Source: Galerina marginata (lineage: Eukaryota > Basidiomycota > Agaricomycetes > Agaricales > Galerinaceae). From it: DNA of 64,000 bases. The number at the start of each line of letters is the position of its first letter. The stretch's first letter is position 1. Below the pieces are notes generated by a model. That model saw only the letters and a list, made by a program, of their open reading frames with translations. It had not been told where the DNA came from and ran no database searches. Positions 10,175-21,690 of the stretch are shown in pieces. The DNA lies in the NCBI GenBank assembly GCA_023014335.1, contig JAECYW010000030.1:434001-498000 (forward strand), given 5' to 3'. Position numbers and translations under genes: made by a program.

Positions 10175-10800
10175 ACAAGAATTGATTTCGGAAGGCCTTC
10201 CAATCGAGTCGCACCTACCAACCCATTACTTACACGACTACTTCCTGGCCGAGATCGCTGTCAAGACTATCGAGAACAAACAGGATGCTATGGTCGGTTT
10301 TGCTGTATTTGTCCTTCCAACTCTAGTTGCTAAATTGTGGGTTTTAGGATGTTCTAACAACGTAGCACGGATATACTTCTACAAGAGAATCCTCGAAAAT
10401 CCAAACCATGACAACCTTCACAACACGAGCCATCAACACGTCTCAGATCATCTATAGGAACTCGTCTAGGCCACTTTGAAGGATCTGGTCAACTCAAAAT
10501 GTATTTCTATTGGTTTATTTTTGCCTTCGCTGTGGTGAATGTTATCTGATCTTTTGGTAGAGGACGAAATGGTCGCCGCGTACTACAACATCTCATGTAA
10601 GCATGTCTTCAAATTCACGAGCATGGCCGTTAAAGATTGTATTTGCAGACGTTATTGTGGAAGTATACACGCTCTCCCTCAAGGAGGGAACAAGTTAAAA
10701 GGTCTGCTAGAATTCGTCTCATCTTCCGCCGAATTCGAGACCATTCCTATCCACCTCCACGAGGACACTTTGCTCCGACGCATATGCGTTTAGCCCACCT
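10175..10800 (+). pseudogene. Relic of Brr2-type RNA helicase, Sec63 region of the C-terminal cassette
   Basis: Blocks read in order: LPIESHLPTHYLHDYFLAEI and VKTIENKQDAM (10,200-10,291), YFYKRILENPNHDNLHNTSH plus VSDHL (10,375-10,456), VAAYYNIS (10,571-10,594), LLEFVSSSAEFETIPIHLHE and DTLLRRI (10,708-10,787). They match the C-terminal cassette of Brr2, the U5 snRNP helicase that unwinds U4/U6 during spliceosome activation. Stops and frame changes separate blocks, so this cannot be a working gene. Two other Brr2-derived fragments lie at 21,346 and 32,185. Confidence 0.75.
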
Positions 10801-11543
10801 GTAAAATGATAGACTTTAATCTGAAATGTGAGTCTTTTATATTTAATCGTCGACATGAATACTGATATACAAATTTCCCTAGAAGAAACGCTGCTTGAAG
10901 GTTTTTCCTCTGGCCAAAGTGTTCCGTATCAACTTCTCCAACAGGCGGCACTCAAGGCACCTTCGGAGGTTTTTTCTCGCGACTGCCTCTTGCAGTCGAC
11001 GAAGAGAAGATGGTCGTATTGAGGTACACGTCCACGAGCTTCTCCTAGAAACAAGCTGACGCTGCAAGCAGATTCCAAGTTCTTGAACTGACCTGAACCC
11101 TGTCCCTGTCAGACATTGTATCTAGATCCTGTCTTAAACCCCTTTGGAGCCACCCCTAGCCCTTCTTCTTTGACTCGCCAATGCTCTGCGTCGTGGCTTC
11201 CTCTTTCTTGACCGACGCGCCAGCGCCAGCTCTCGTCCTTGTTTGACACGCCGATGCTGTCCTGACCGACTCGTCTATTAATTTCGTGTGCTGCCGCGTG
11301 CATCACTGACGTAGTCGCGTAGTCGCGGAGGAGACGGTTGTCGCGTCCAGCGCGTGCTAACTCTTTTTACCTATCTGTTTTCGCAATAGATGTACTTTTT
11401 TTTATCTCTGTTTCTGTTTGTGTGGTATAACTATAACTACATCCTTTTGTTCAAGCTACCGGCCATCCGTTCGCTTATTTCCATTTGCAAAGTAAAGAAG
11501 TTTACCATTTCTGCTTATCGAGGAGCTATTTGTGATTTGAGTA
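10801..11543. other. Intergenic, nothing firmly recognised
   Basis: May hold further decayed helicase sequence to about 11,050. Beyond that I see only short ORFs without motifs. Confidence 0.35.
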
Positions 11544-13117
11544 TTAAATATACATGTCTTCTAATTTAGTAAGTAGGTTCAGTTGTGTTTGCCACTTGGT
11601 TGGGCGGAGTCTACAAAGTTGGTCATGCAGGTCAGGGTTTTTTACTTTGAGGTCTTTGACCAAGTTACAGTCATACTCCACATATCTAAATAAACCACCA
11701 GGTGCAAACTGGGTAAAAGATACCCTCCAGCTGTCTTCAGATACTGGGGTATTAGAATGGGTGAAGATAGAGGAAGGAATGAGAATAAGAGAGCCAGCAG
11801 GAAACTCAATAACTAGCCCAAGTTCCCAGATTACAAAATGACCTCCTTTCTTGGGATCAAAGGAACCACCAGCTTGGATGCTGCACCATGCTATGGGAAG
11901 ATCCATGACGTCTTTGTGCTTGAAGGTCCATACGCTAGGGCCAAAATTAAAGGCAGCGCAGGGGTATACACTGTTAGGAAAGTTTCGTCTGAGCTCAGGC
12001 TTTTTGGCATAGAGGGTATCCAAAGTGGTTTTGCAGTGCCCATACGCCTTGGAAGCCCAGAACGCAAAAGAAGCTAAAGAAAGCCCATTAACTAGGGTCA
12101 AAGGTTGGAAAGTGATACTTGCCACTAGCAAAAGTAGCCAAGCGACTGATATCTTTGTTAGCCAATAATCGCTGAGCCATTTCCGTATTCTGGTGGTTAT
12201 CCAAGTTGATAGGCTCCAGCGTCCCTTTTCCGTGTGTAGTACCGATATTTATGGCAGGGGATTCGCTTCTAATATGCTTAACCTCGTCAGGGCGGAAGGT
12301 GGCCTTCCGACCTTCCTCTCTGATTGTAACAAAAGCACGGTCGGCAGCTTGGTCATATTCCTGGTCCTTAGGACGGCCTACTAGAGCGGCAATAATTCTG
12401 CCTTTTTTGTCCACAATTGGCCTATCGGCGCTATAGAATTATCAGAAGGAAAAAGGCAGTCAATGCATTCAAGGCATACCGTCCATTCCAAGCTATAACC
12501 TGAAACCCTAGAGAGCGAAGCTCCTCAAGAGTATATCTTTTTCGGGAATTATCTGGCTTATTTGGCATTGCGCGGTAAGCGCCGGAGGCCGTCGGTGCAT
12601 CGGCAAAGTCGTAAGCTGTTGAAATTGGAACGGCTGTCCTGAGAACGCGTTCTTGAACTTCAGGCCTAGCAAATTGGCCCTTCGTCTCCTTAGTCAGCTG
12701 ACGCTGTCTTTTTCTTCGCATGTGAGATGCTGAGGGCGACTTGGGCCTCTTAAGGCTGGGGGTAGAGGCGGGATTGGATAAAGGAATGGGAAAAGGTACA
12801 GGCGCTGGCGAGTATACAGGTACGGGCAAAGGTGCAGGTGCGGGCGCAGGCAAAGGCACGGCGCTTGATTGGACCTGGACTTCCCCTAAAGAAGGTGGAA
12901 AGGTAGAGGGTAGTTCCTGATCAAGCAAGTCCAAAACAAGCGACTGCTCCGCCAATGTGGATTGCAAGAGAGAACCGAAGTCGACATCGCACAAAATAGG
13001 TTCGTAAGGCGAAAAAATTTTGCCAGACCTAGTCTATCAAAGTACAAGCCAGGGTTAGCTTCGATAGGTTCCGAGAGGTATGCTGCTTACCGTCCGTTTA
13101 GCTGAGCGGCAGTTCAT
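11544..13117 (-). CDS. TET/JBP-like 2-oxoglutarate Fe(II) dioxygenase, 471 aa
   Basis: Exons 13117-13091, 13033-12480, 12430-12126 and 12073-11544 join in phase through introns of 57, 49 and 52 nt, giving 471 residues from ATG 13117; a further 5' exon is possible. The N-terminal half is Pro/Ala-rich with a basic segment (MRRKRQRQLTKE), followed by RPIVDKKGRIIAALVGRPKD. The C-terminal catalytic region shows the metal-ligand pair His-x-Asp (HKD, about 348-350), the distal His (THSNTP, about 401) and an Arg (SWRVSFTQ, about 412) suited to bind 2-oxoglutarate. GGHFVIWELGLVIEFPAGS is strongly conserved in the fungal family as I remember it. Related basidiomycete proteins have been linked to 5-methylcytosine oxidation and to transposons; substrate and activity here are inference. 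All expected ligands are present. Confidence 0.7.
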
Positions 13118-13887
13118 TCGAGCTGTAGATACGTGGACGTCAGCTAAGTGCTTAAAAGAGGAAAAACAGCCCCGTCCCTGGCATGAGTCGAAAGGCTGTT
13201 GGAAAGGCAGACAAGCTGCATGACTAGAGGCAAATTCTTACCTGTTTATGAACCCCCCAAGGCTTTAGGCTAGGCTTGAGGTACGGCAAAGTGGTAGGTT
13301 TACTTCGAGCACCTTTATATTTGCTGGCGATATTCGAATCCCGCTCGGCTGCCTACGAGCAACACGTGGACTCTGGCCAGAAACGATTCGCCGTCTTACG
13401 CTATCGTTTTGCTAGTTCTGAGGGATATTTTAGCAGATAAATTTGTGCAGTCCGCAGTATGGGTATTAAGCTAGTGAAAAAAATGAGCACCAGCGGGGTA
13501 GGATGATAGGCTTACCCCGCTGCTCGGCTCTGGCAAGCTTCGGAGGCGCGTCGAACAGGCGCGGTCAGGAAAGGATGTCTTTGTCATTGGACCGCATCCG
13601 TCCACGTGCATCTCGCATGCATGTTCCCATTTTCCCAAGAATTCGACTCGTTCGTTGGACAGGTTGAGCAGATGGCTTATTGTAGTGGAAGACTTGGAGC
13701 TGTCTAAATGTAACCACTTATATTCATACTTTTACGAATTCTTTCTAGGTGCTGTCGGGCAACTGCAAGTCATAAATTTCTGATAGTAAAGAACACGATT
13801 AATACAATCTAAATGATGTAAAGGCGGCGGCTTCGGAGGTGATGATAGCGTCCGTGAAAGAGGGCAATATATATAAAATGACAAGTG
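13118..13887. other. Intergenic between dioxygenase and kinase-like gene
   Basis: Contains a minus-strand TATA-like site (revcomp AATATAAAGG, about 13,309-13,320) and the inverted repeat listed separately. No gene is recognised. Confidence 0.4.
13491..13522. repeat. Perfect 10-bp inverted repeat, 12-bp loop
   Basis: CAGCGGGGTA at 13,491-13,500 is the exact reverse complement of TACCCCGCTG at 13,513-13,522. It could form a stem-loop or be a small element end; no function is assigned. Confidence 0.8.
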
Positions 13888-15954
13888 CTAGCAAAGTAAA
13901 GGTTCTGGATATGACGCTCTCCATGTATTGACCATAATCCTATCATGCCCCATGAGGATTCTCTTCCCTGGTTTACCTGGCCACGGAATGGACATATTGA
14001 GCAGAGGCGGATAAAAGGCGTATGGTTGGGAGTTTGCCCAGTCAAAATCAATGACCAGGAGGCAAGGACGGCCGTCGGCATCAATGTCCACGAGACGAAA
14101 GTTTTTCATTCTAATCATGATATTGTTAGGTCGTAGGTCGCCATGGACAAAACCGTTGCCTTCGAGAGCTTCCAATATTTCGTCAAGTTTGTCGCTGATC
14201 GAGGAGGCGTGTTCAGTAGCTGTGGTCGGAAGCGAATGGGCTAACTCGTGGAGAGATATCCAACCCCCTTCGCAATCAGTTGGGGGTCGGAGAAATTCCA
14301 TGGCGTACGCTTTCCCGATTGGAGTGGAGCACCAACCGATTAGGCGAGGTGCCAGCCCCATAGAGGCAAGCTTCATGTGGATATCCCGACCATATGCATT
14401 GCCCACTGGAAATTTGACTAAAATAGACGCATCACCTGCCTTGCCCTCCTTGGCTGGTTTGGCCTCAAAAATGTGGGTGATGGGCAACCCAGGCAACTCG
14501 AAGGGTCGAATATATTCCAGGTTCAGCTCGTTTTCCAGGGAATTTTCCAAAACAAAGTTGGTGAAAAGCACAGGGCATCCTGGAACTATTGTGACTGGCG
14601 GCACAGGGCTATGGGATCGACTAACAGGGCAGAATGAGAAATAACGACGGAAAACAGAAGAAAAACCAACCTTACCTTTGGAGGTTCAAAATAGCAGACC
14701 TCAAGGCGTATAAAGCCCGACCAAGGGGCTTCCAGGGCTCGCATAGAGGGTTATAAGGCCCGATGTGTAGAAACAGAGGTTCAATGAAAACCGAAACGCC
14801 ATCATGAAATGCCCCATAAATTATCAATTGTGGTCCTGTACGAATCGTAAATACGTCTGCAAGCCAGGGCAGTGGAGGTTCTCACCTGCGATGCAAGCAA
14901 GAAACATGGGGCAACCTGGTAAAACCGGTTTCAATTGTGACTGACATAGAAGGCTATAGAGATTGCCAAGCTCTGTGTATGGGTCTTTTTGGTCAGAAGC
15001 TTCATCGTGAACTCTCAGAGCAAAATATTGCCCTATTTCATCGCCAAAGACGACGTCATATGAACTTTTGTCGTCTCCGGAAAAAACATGGGGGAGGTAA
15101 TTGGAAGGTAGGAAGTCTCGCAGAGCTAGTAAAACTGCTGCCGCGCGTGTACCGGAATATATGGGGAAGGGTGGGTAAGGAAGGTAATTCGGCAGGAAAC
15201 TCTTCGGGAAAAAAGAATACCTATGACGACGAGTGGATATAGGGCGAAGTGGATGGTCGTAAATCTCCCCCAATGACGCATTCAGCCGGTGGGCCACCCG
15301 CTGACAGTTGATGTAGTCATCAAGGTCATTCGGTTCTTGTCGGGATCGAAGGGCAGCATCAAATACGCCGAATACGGAATCGAGCATGTAAATAGATGGT
15401 CCACACATGCGTAGTGGACTGACCGTTCCAGCCGGTCTATTAGATTCTACCCTGGGTTCGCCGTATGACGATGTCGACAATGAGGTGGTAGGTTGGGGGG
15501 CTGACGACTGCACGTCTTCGGGATAGCGAAGCATATAGGGAATCTCCTCTAGTAACTCCGTCAAGGGCAAAGGATAAGGTGATGCTGACGGTGAGGGGGT
15601 GGGCCGAGCAATTTTCAACTGAGGGCCTTCAGGCCCGTGGGAAGCCTCCTCTGGGAGCCCCTTCCTGAACAGAAAATGGTTGACAGGAAGTTCTGCAAAG
15701 GGTGATGGTGGCGATAAAGTAGAGGTGCTGGTTTCCTGCTCTTCCTCTGAGTGTTGCCGGTTGAGAGGAAGTTCGAGGGTCTCATTCTGTTTCGATGGGG
15801 AGGTACCGTTAATATCGAGCTGCGCCAACCCAGCGAATCCGCCATCGTGCGCCTTATTTGCAGGAACAACTTTAGATCGTTTAGCCGGTGGAAATTTGTC
15901 GTCATAGCTCGCAGAAGTCGATCTGGTACGTTTCTGTAAGCGGGAAGAAGACAT
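13888..15954 (-). CDS. Kinase-like (PKL fold) protein, 653 aa
   Basis: Exons 15954-14886, 14835-14676 and 14620-13888 join in phase (introns of 50 and 55 nt) into 653 residues. The N-terminus is Ser/Thr/Pro-rich with basic clusters (LQKRTRS, AKRSKVV) resembling nuclear localisation signals. A conserved mid-region (YDVVFGDEIGQYFALRVHDE and FLACIAGPQLIIYGA) is typical of a large Agaricomycete family. The C-terminal third has a candidate VAIK-type lysine (ILVKF, about 479), the catalytic loop HGDLRPNNI (about 569) and VIDFDWA (about 599), where DFD replaces the canonical DFG. HGD...N plus D(F/W) suggests an aminoglycoside-phosphotransferase-like or atypical kinase; the substrate is unknown. It lies just downstream of the Tnp2 gene on the same strand. 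Confidence 0.7.
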
Positions 15955-16459
15955 TATTGGAGAAAGCGAGCCCAGTGGGTGGTTAGAAATACAAGCTATG
16001 TGGGCGCCGTGTGGAGTCGTGGTCGTGGATCACATCGTACTTGGTTGTTCAGATAGAATCGTGGCTTTTTGATCACAGCGGCGCGACAGGCTGAGAAGGC
16101 TGCCTTCGGAAAATTCCGAGACATTCCCACCTTCCCCTCTGAGATGCACTGTAACGCGCTCAATCTGAGAGTTCTAGCTCAGGGACTGTAATTTTAAAAA
16201 ATTTAGGCAAGTGCAAGTCTGAGAGAGGAAGCCTGAAAACTTTCAGGGGTACGCTGACCTGGCACAAGACCCCAGGTTCCAGGAATCCAGGACAAATGTA
16301 TGAAAGACATCTCACACAATAACTCCATCGAAATACTTGTAGACCCATCCGGGTCATCCACTGGGACGAAAAGACAATTAGGGGTCGATTGCGTGATGCT
16401 GTTATATTCCGAGCAAAGGCCAGTTAGGAGTTCATTAATCACACTAATCTGAGGATGCC
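15955..16459. other. Intergenic, weak minus-strand ORF
   Basis: A 91-codon minus-strand ORF (16,478-16,203) has no recognisable motif; it may be transposon-internal sequence. Confidence 0.35.
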
Positions 16460-16575
16460 CGGCGGTGCTACCGGCCAAGCGTCCTTGAGTTTATTACATG
16501 GACAGAATATTTGGGGAGGCCCGGCTACAAGATAACGATGATGCAAACTGCGAGGAGACGACGCGGAGACCTGCT
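16460..16575 (+). pseudogene. 3' fragment of the KIPKP family (copy 4)
   Basis: The stretch cagaatattt...ggctacaagat...gcaaactgcgaggagac at about 16,502-16,556 closely matches 35,521-35,578, which follows the last exon of another family copy. Only the 3' tail is left here. Confidence 0.55.
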
Positions 16576-16840
16576 CACATGTTCGAGCCACACTCACATT
16601 TGTCCCAGTACTGGCCAACTAGAAAGTAGTTAGCTTGCAATCAATCAACTTGCAATTTCCCTATTTTTCCGAGCGCAGGCCGCTGCGGGGGCCTCGTTTT
16701 AGATGCAACTTGAAGATGGATTTCTGACAACCAGTGAAGAACACGATGAGGGACACCAAGCGCCAGCCGATCGCTGTTGGCTCATCTGGCAGTGATACAC
16801 AAACAACCTGAATGTCAGGACTAAATTGAATAAATTATAG

Positions 16841-19800
16841 TCAAAGGTCTAAACCCTTCAGCAGAACGGAAATGTCCACGATCCCGGAATTTCCATCAGG
16901 TACCACTGGGGGTGACGTTCTTTCCAAAGAGATCACTGCGATGGTTTTGGCATTACGTCCTCGTAAAAGTGCACCAGTAACATCATCAAAGGGTAGAGAA
17001 GCGAAATGGGCGATAACGCTTTCAGGCTTGAAAATCTCAAGACCGCCAAGTTCCGAAGACCAGATGGAGGCCCCAATGGTACGAAATTGGGAGGGGCCAA
17101 CGTAGGGAGTTGGTAGCGGCTTGTAACGACGGACCGCGAGCAATGTGTTCATAACATCATTCAGTCCTTGGATCCTCAAAATTGACGCAATATGACCTGG
17201 AACTCCTACAGAAGTAGAGTCGGCAGCTTTCAATAGGATACATGAATTGCCGAAGTGCTTGCTTGAAGTGGTGTAGCGTAAACCACCAAGAGTTAGATGA
17301 TTTATAAACTCAGCCTTGTCGGCCTTTAACTCGCTGTTATACTGCAGTATGAGGGTACGAAGAGAAGTTGGAACTTTGATAGCAGCTTGAGGGTTCCATT
17401 CAACTTCTTTTTCTGGTGGATCAGACAAGAAAATCGAGGCGTCCAAATCAACCGTATTGCGAGTGCTAGTGTGAGTCAACCTGGTGAAGATGGATTTGCA
17501 TGCAAGGATGGCAGGAGGGCATTGGTTAGTCTTGTGAATCATGGCTCGAAGGTTGGCAGAGCGAGTGAAGCTCTCTGAGATCGTCTGTTCAAGTTGGCCT
17601 AAAAGATTGAATGATCAGTAGTTAAATTTGAAAGAAGGGCCGGTCAAACAAACCAATTTTGAAATTAGTCGGAATGCGCTCCAGCATGCCAATTAACCTC
17701 TCGAATGGAAAAGTCCACCATGAATGAACAGGACCGAATCGACGAAGATATTCATGCAAATGAAGCGCCATGTGGTGATTAGGTCGAAATTGATACTGAG
17801 GAAACAGCCTCTTGATGCCTTCCATATATGCCCTCATGTGAATAAGGTACGCAGTTGCAATTGAAGGAGAGGTCTTTCTTGATGAAGCCAGAACTACCGC
17901 TGAAAGGAGAGATATTGTGACATCCAGAATTTCCTTGCATCTCCGGGAGCGAGGGTCATCAGAGTTTCGTACACCCCAAAGGCGGATAAGGGAAAGTGGA
18001 AGATGAGTTATGCCAAGTGTTCTCCACTGATCTGCTTTGAGTTTTCCATGAGATGCGCTCCCCAGGTTCCAAGGTACGGATGAGACCCATGTCGGTGTTG
18101 ATATTTTGGATAAGTCGGACCTGATTTGTTGCAATTCGTCGTCTGTCAAAACTTGCCCGAGGCTGGTGAATGTGTCAGCACCTGCATCACGATACTCGAC
18201 CTGATCAAAGCGCTGAATTTGGTGTGAGTAGACCGTCCATCTTGAAAGGGAAGCCACTTACCCATCTGAGCAAATCTTCACAGCATAGAGCCTTTGAAAA
18301 GGTAGCCCTTCCATTTTCATCCAAATAAGCCTGTTCTTCGTCAACATCAAGCTCTTGACACGCGAAGGCAAGTGAACGATGATGGAATCTGAGGAACTTT
18401 TTCTGTATCTCTTGGTAAGATGACTGGATTTTGTCATTCAGCGGGCGTTGCAGTGCTGATTGCAGGGCCTTGAGGGATTTCCGCTCTGCGTCCGTGAAAT
18501 CGGTTGGAGGTTCTGAGAGTTCAAAGGAAATGACAGCGCCTTCAGCCATCTTGGCTCTGCCAATTCCAATAATGCCATGGAAATGTTCTTTCACAAGGCC
18601 GAGAAAGAGGTTGTGCATTGCGTCAACAACGATGCATTTGGCCAAATCAAAATATGGAAGGCGCGAGAGTTCGGAGTAACGAATCCCGCTGGCCTGGAAA
18701 ACAGCGTGCTGGGACAAGGCATCAGGGGCATTGGCAAAAGCATCAGAGAACTTGCGGCACTCGACATTGGTCCTCCTTTGCCAAGACTCGTAATTAGTGC
18801 ATCCATAACCCTCCTTAAATTTGGTACAGTGGCAGACGGAGCAGAAGTGTTGGTGATGAAATGATGCAAAGCCCGCTGTTTTCCGAGCCGCAGGGAGGTC
18901 AGAGATTACAGCCATCAGGGCACAACGCACGACACGGCCATTGGGATACTTGAAGGTGCGTGAAAACCGAACCCCAGGATTCCAAAATTCTAGCAATTCA
19001 TCCACGATGGGTGTAAGATAATGGTTCAATAGGTTTAGAGGGGGTTCCGCTGGGCCGGGGACTATACCGGCAAGAAACATATTCTCCGGTTTGTAACGTT
19101 CATTCAGGGGAAGGTTGAGGCATGCGAGTGATATTATTCCAATGGATGACTTCTTCCCTGCTTGCTTGTTTGAATGGGGGTTGAAAAAGTCAACACAAAG
19201 GCTGAACGCATAACGACCTTCGCCATTGCCATCCATGTACAACTTCTTGCCATCAGGACCAACAAATTTGCGGGGGTAGTCGCCTTCGAGAATGTCGTTT
19301 ATTTCATCCCCCAAATTTGCACTTGCATTCCATGCGGCATCCATGAGATCTTCGTATCCCGGACGCGAAATAAGGGATGCAACCCAGTCTTTGAAATCAA
19401 AGGAGACGAACGGTTTGATAGGGACCTGAATTTCAACATCCTTGACGATACGAGGTCTGGTGAGAGTTGTCCCGCAGGATGGGCCATTTGGAAATCGCTT
19501 ATGGGAGCAGCGCTTTGGGTACTCTGCTATTGGACAGCCCTCCCTATATACTGGCTTATAGTTGCGATGACATCCAGGATCTGGGCAAGCAGCGTAAATC
19601 GTGCTTTTTCCATCCAATTCGAATTGCTTCGTGGCGGATTCCGGATCGACCGGAAGGTCACTTAATAATTTAGCAGTTTGGGGGGAAATCGGATGGTTTG
19701 ATTGGAGAAGAGCGAGTCGGAGAATATATCCCATCATTTCCAGAACAAAATGGCATCCAGATCGAGCGACCTTTGAGACAATCTGTAATACCACCATAGT

Positions 19801-20612
19801 GAATACAATCGCTTGAATAACTGGATTCACTCCTTTCAGTATGGGGCGATAGTGGTGTTCTGCAACGTCCGTACCGCGTCTGTAAGGGCTCGACATGGTG
19901 TCCAGAAAGGATAAAATTACCCACCTGAGATATAGTTGGATGCAGTATCTGAAGCGCATGGGACATGGCCTGCATTGGTTTGTTGGTTGAATGAGGCTGA
20001 CACCTCCTTCCAGATTTTCCTGGCAGCCTTGAGAACGTCCAACAAGTTGTCGACGGCTCCGCCGATGGACTGTTTGGTAGCATCCACCTCGTGAAACCCC
20101 GTCTTGATACTGTGGAGCTCGGAGTGCAGATTTCTTGCAATCAGTAATTCATCTTCCAATGGAAATGGGTCCTCAGCACAAGAGGGGGAGGCTGAGGCTG
20201 TCAACACAGGGGTGCACTTGGAACTTAAATCGTGCACTCTGCATTCAATCCTCTTCAACCGATCGAAGAGCTCTGTGAGGCGTTCTTTCCGAGAAGGTGG
20301 AAGTGGAAAAGTTGTCTGACGTCGAGAAAGATGGGTGTCCAACGCATTGGCGTCAGACGGAATGGAAGGCGACATCGACCAGAGTCGACCCCCAGATTGG
20401 GTCAGGGGGCCAGAAGCTTTGTCTGAGAGAGACATAGAGGAAACAAAGGATGCTACGAGGTGATCCGTGTTTTGTAAAGCGTCGTTGTGGGCCTTTCTTC
20501 CTGCAAGCCGATAGTCGGAGATGGTGTGCTTATCGAACGTACGTTTGTCAACCTCCCGTTGGCCAGAATGGCTGCTGCTGCAGCCATGGCTGACGCACTT
20601 GCAGACCGGCAT
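16841..20612 (-). mobile_element. Complete Tnp2-family transposase gene of a CACTA (En/Spm) DNA transposon, 1208 aa
   Basis: Exons 20612-19921, 19879-18262, 18212-17654 and 17598-16841 join in phase (introns of 41, 49 and 55 nt), giving 1208 residues with no stop. The N-terminus has a Cys/His cluster (CKCVSHGC) usual for basidiomycete Tnp2 proteins, then a coiled region. At about 330-370 lies a zinc-knuckle-like region (CPDPGCHRNYKP, CSHKRF, SCG). The transposase core follows, with FFNPH, FCSVCHC (about 576) and VVDAMHNLFLGLVKEHF (about 648), the last being the signature I associate with the Tnp2 domain. The C-terminus contains WWTFPFERLIGMLERIPTN and GQLEQTISES. It acts on the terminal inverted repeats of its own element. 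I could not find convincing CACTA...TAGTG ends or target duplications. The ORF is intact, so recent activity is possible. Confidence 0.85.
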
Positions 20613-21345
20613 TGCGAGCGATCAAGGTAAAAAGCGACCTATAATTGAGGAATGAAAGCTCCGAAAGCCTGAGTGTTATATGCCGCATTGTTCACAAAAA
20701 AACAAAGGACATTCTCGTTGTTTAAAATACAAGGACTTGAAGGGTCACTACAAGGTCGCGCTTTGGTTTGGCCCATAACGTTAACCTTGATAGCTCTGGA
20801 TACTGTACTGGAGATAAATCCAACCAAACCTTGCTTCCAGAACCCAGAGAACAAAAACGGAAACAAAGAAATAGTGAGTCACAAAATAAGAGACGATGGA
20901 GTTCCGTGCCACGGCACAGAAGGGTGGTTGCTCTTGGTTTGTTTGTTTATGAGGAATGAGAAGTGATAAATTATGGGGAGCCGGCTCGAGCATCGGGACT
21001 GATAAGGTGACATATGCTTATCTTCTGCATATTCAACGCTCAAGGTCTTGATCAGTTGAAATGATGTTGAACTTTGCGATTTGCAGAGCTCGCGCAGACG
21101 CTGACCGTGTGAAATCGAGGAAATCAGTTCCAAACTTCACAACCTCTTGCTTCGACATCATGCCTCAGCGCTCACCCAGTCGACCCTACGGAGGCTTTCA
21201 ACAATCTTGGTGAGTCTTTTTTCCTTTTCAATGTTTAATTTTTTAGACTAACGATCCGGATGATGATGTGCACACCACCGGTCGCGTGCCTCTCCCCTCG
21301 TTGAGGGATGGTTGTAAGCTTCTTTTGCTTTTCATTTGATACTTC
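20613..21345. other. Intergenic upstream of the transposase
   Basis: Holds isolated TAGTG (about 20,872) and CACTA (about 20,746) strings that could be element ends, but no matching partner was found. The plus-strand 21,161-21,330 segment may be decayed helicase N-terminal sequence. Confidence 0.35.
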
Positions 21346-21690
21346 GTGGAGCTGATTGGAATATCTTACAGGTATGTCCGCATGCTGCACTCGCCCGCCA
21401 TTTACGGCGTCGATGCCGACTACCAAGACAACGACACGGGCCTCGTCCAAGAACGCGCTGAGATAGCCCACTCCGTCCTCCTCGAAAAATGCCAGCTCAT
21501 CGGGTACAGGCGCTGTTCATTCGGGCTGTCGAATGATTTTAGGCTGCCACTGGTGCGACAGGAGGAGAAGCTCGAGCTGGGGAAATTTCTGGAGCGGGTA
21601 CCAATCACGGAGACGTTGCAGGAGCCGGCGGCGAAGATTAAGGTGCTACTGCAGGCGTTTATCTCGCAGCTGAAGCTTGATGGTATGCTT
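21346..21690 (+). pseudogene. Relic of Brr2-type RNA helicase, Sec63 region of the N-terminal cassette
   Basis: The open stretch reads YVRMLHSPAIYGV, then LVQERAEIAHSVLLEKCQLI, then directly VRQEEKLELGKFLERVPI, ETLQEPAAKIKVLLQAFISQ and LKLDG. These match Brr2 (YIRMLRSP.LYG; REEEK.EL.KL.ERVPIP; EP.AK.NVLLQAYISQL.L.G) in order. About 60 residues between the first and second halves are missing, and the helicase core is absent. It comes from a different part of the protein than the relic at 10,175, and the two are not collinear with the parent gene. Confidence 0.75.

Noticed and set aside
13328..13345. tRNA T-loop-like string attcgaatccc
   Set aside because: The flanking bases do not pair as a T-arm, and no acceptor stem or anticodon arm can be drawn.
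14857..14885. A 29-nt intron in the kinase-like gene
   Set aside because: A downstream acceptor at 14,836 gives a normal 50-nt intron with the same phase and a better protein (FLACIAGPQLIIYGA), so no ultra-short intron is needed.
20743..20880. CACTA/TAGTG strings as ends of the transposon
   Set aside because: No matching inverted partner was found on the other side of the gene, and the two strings differ from each other beyond five bases.
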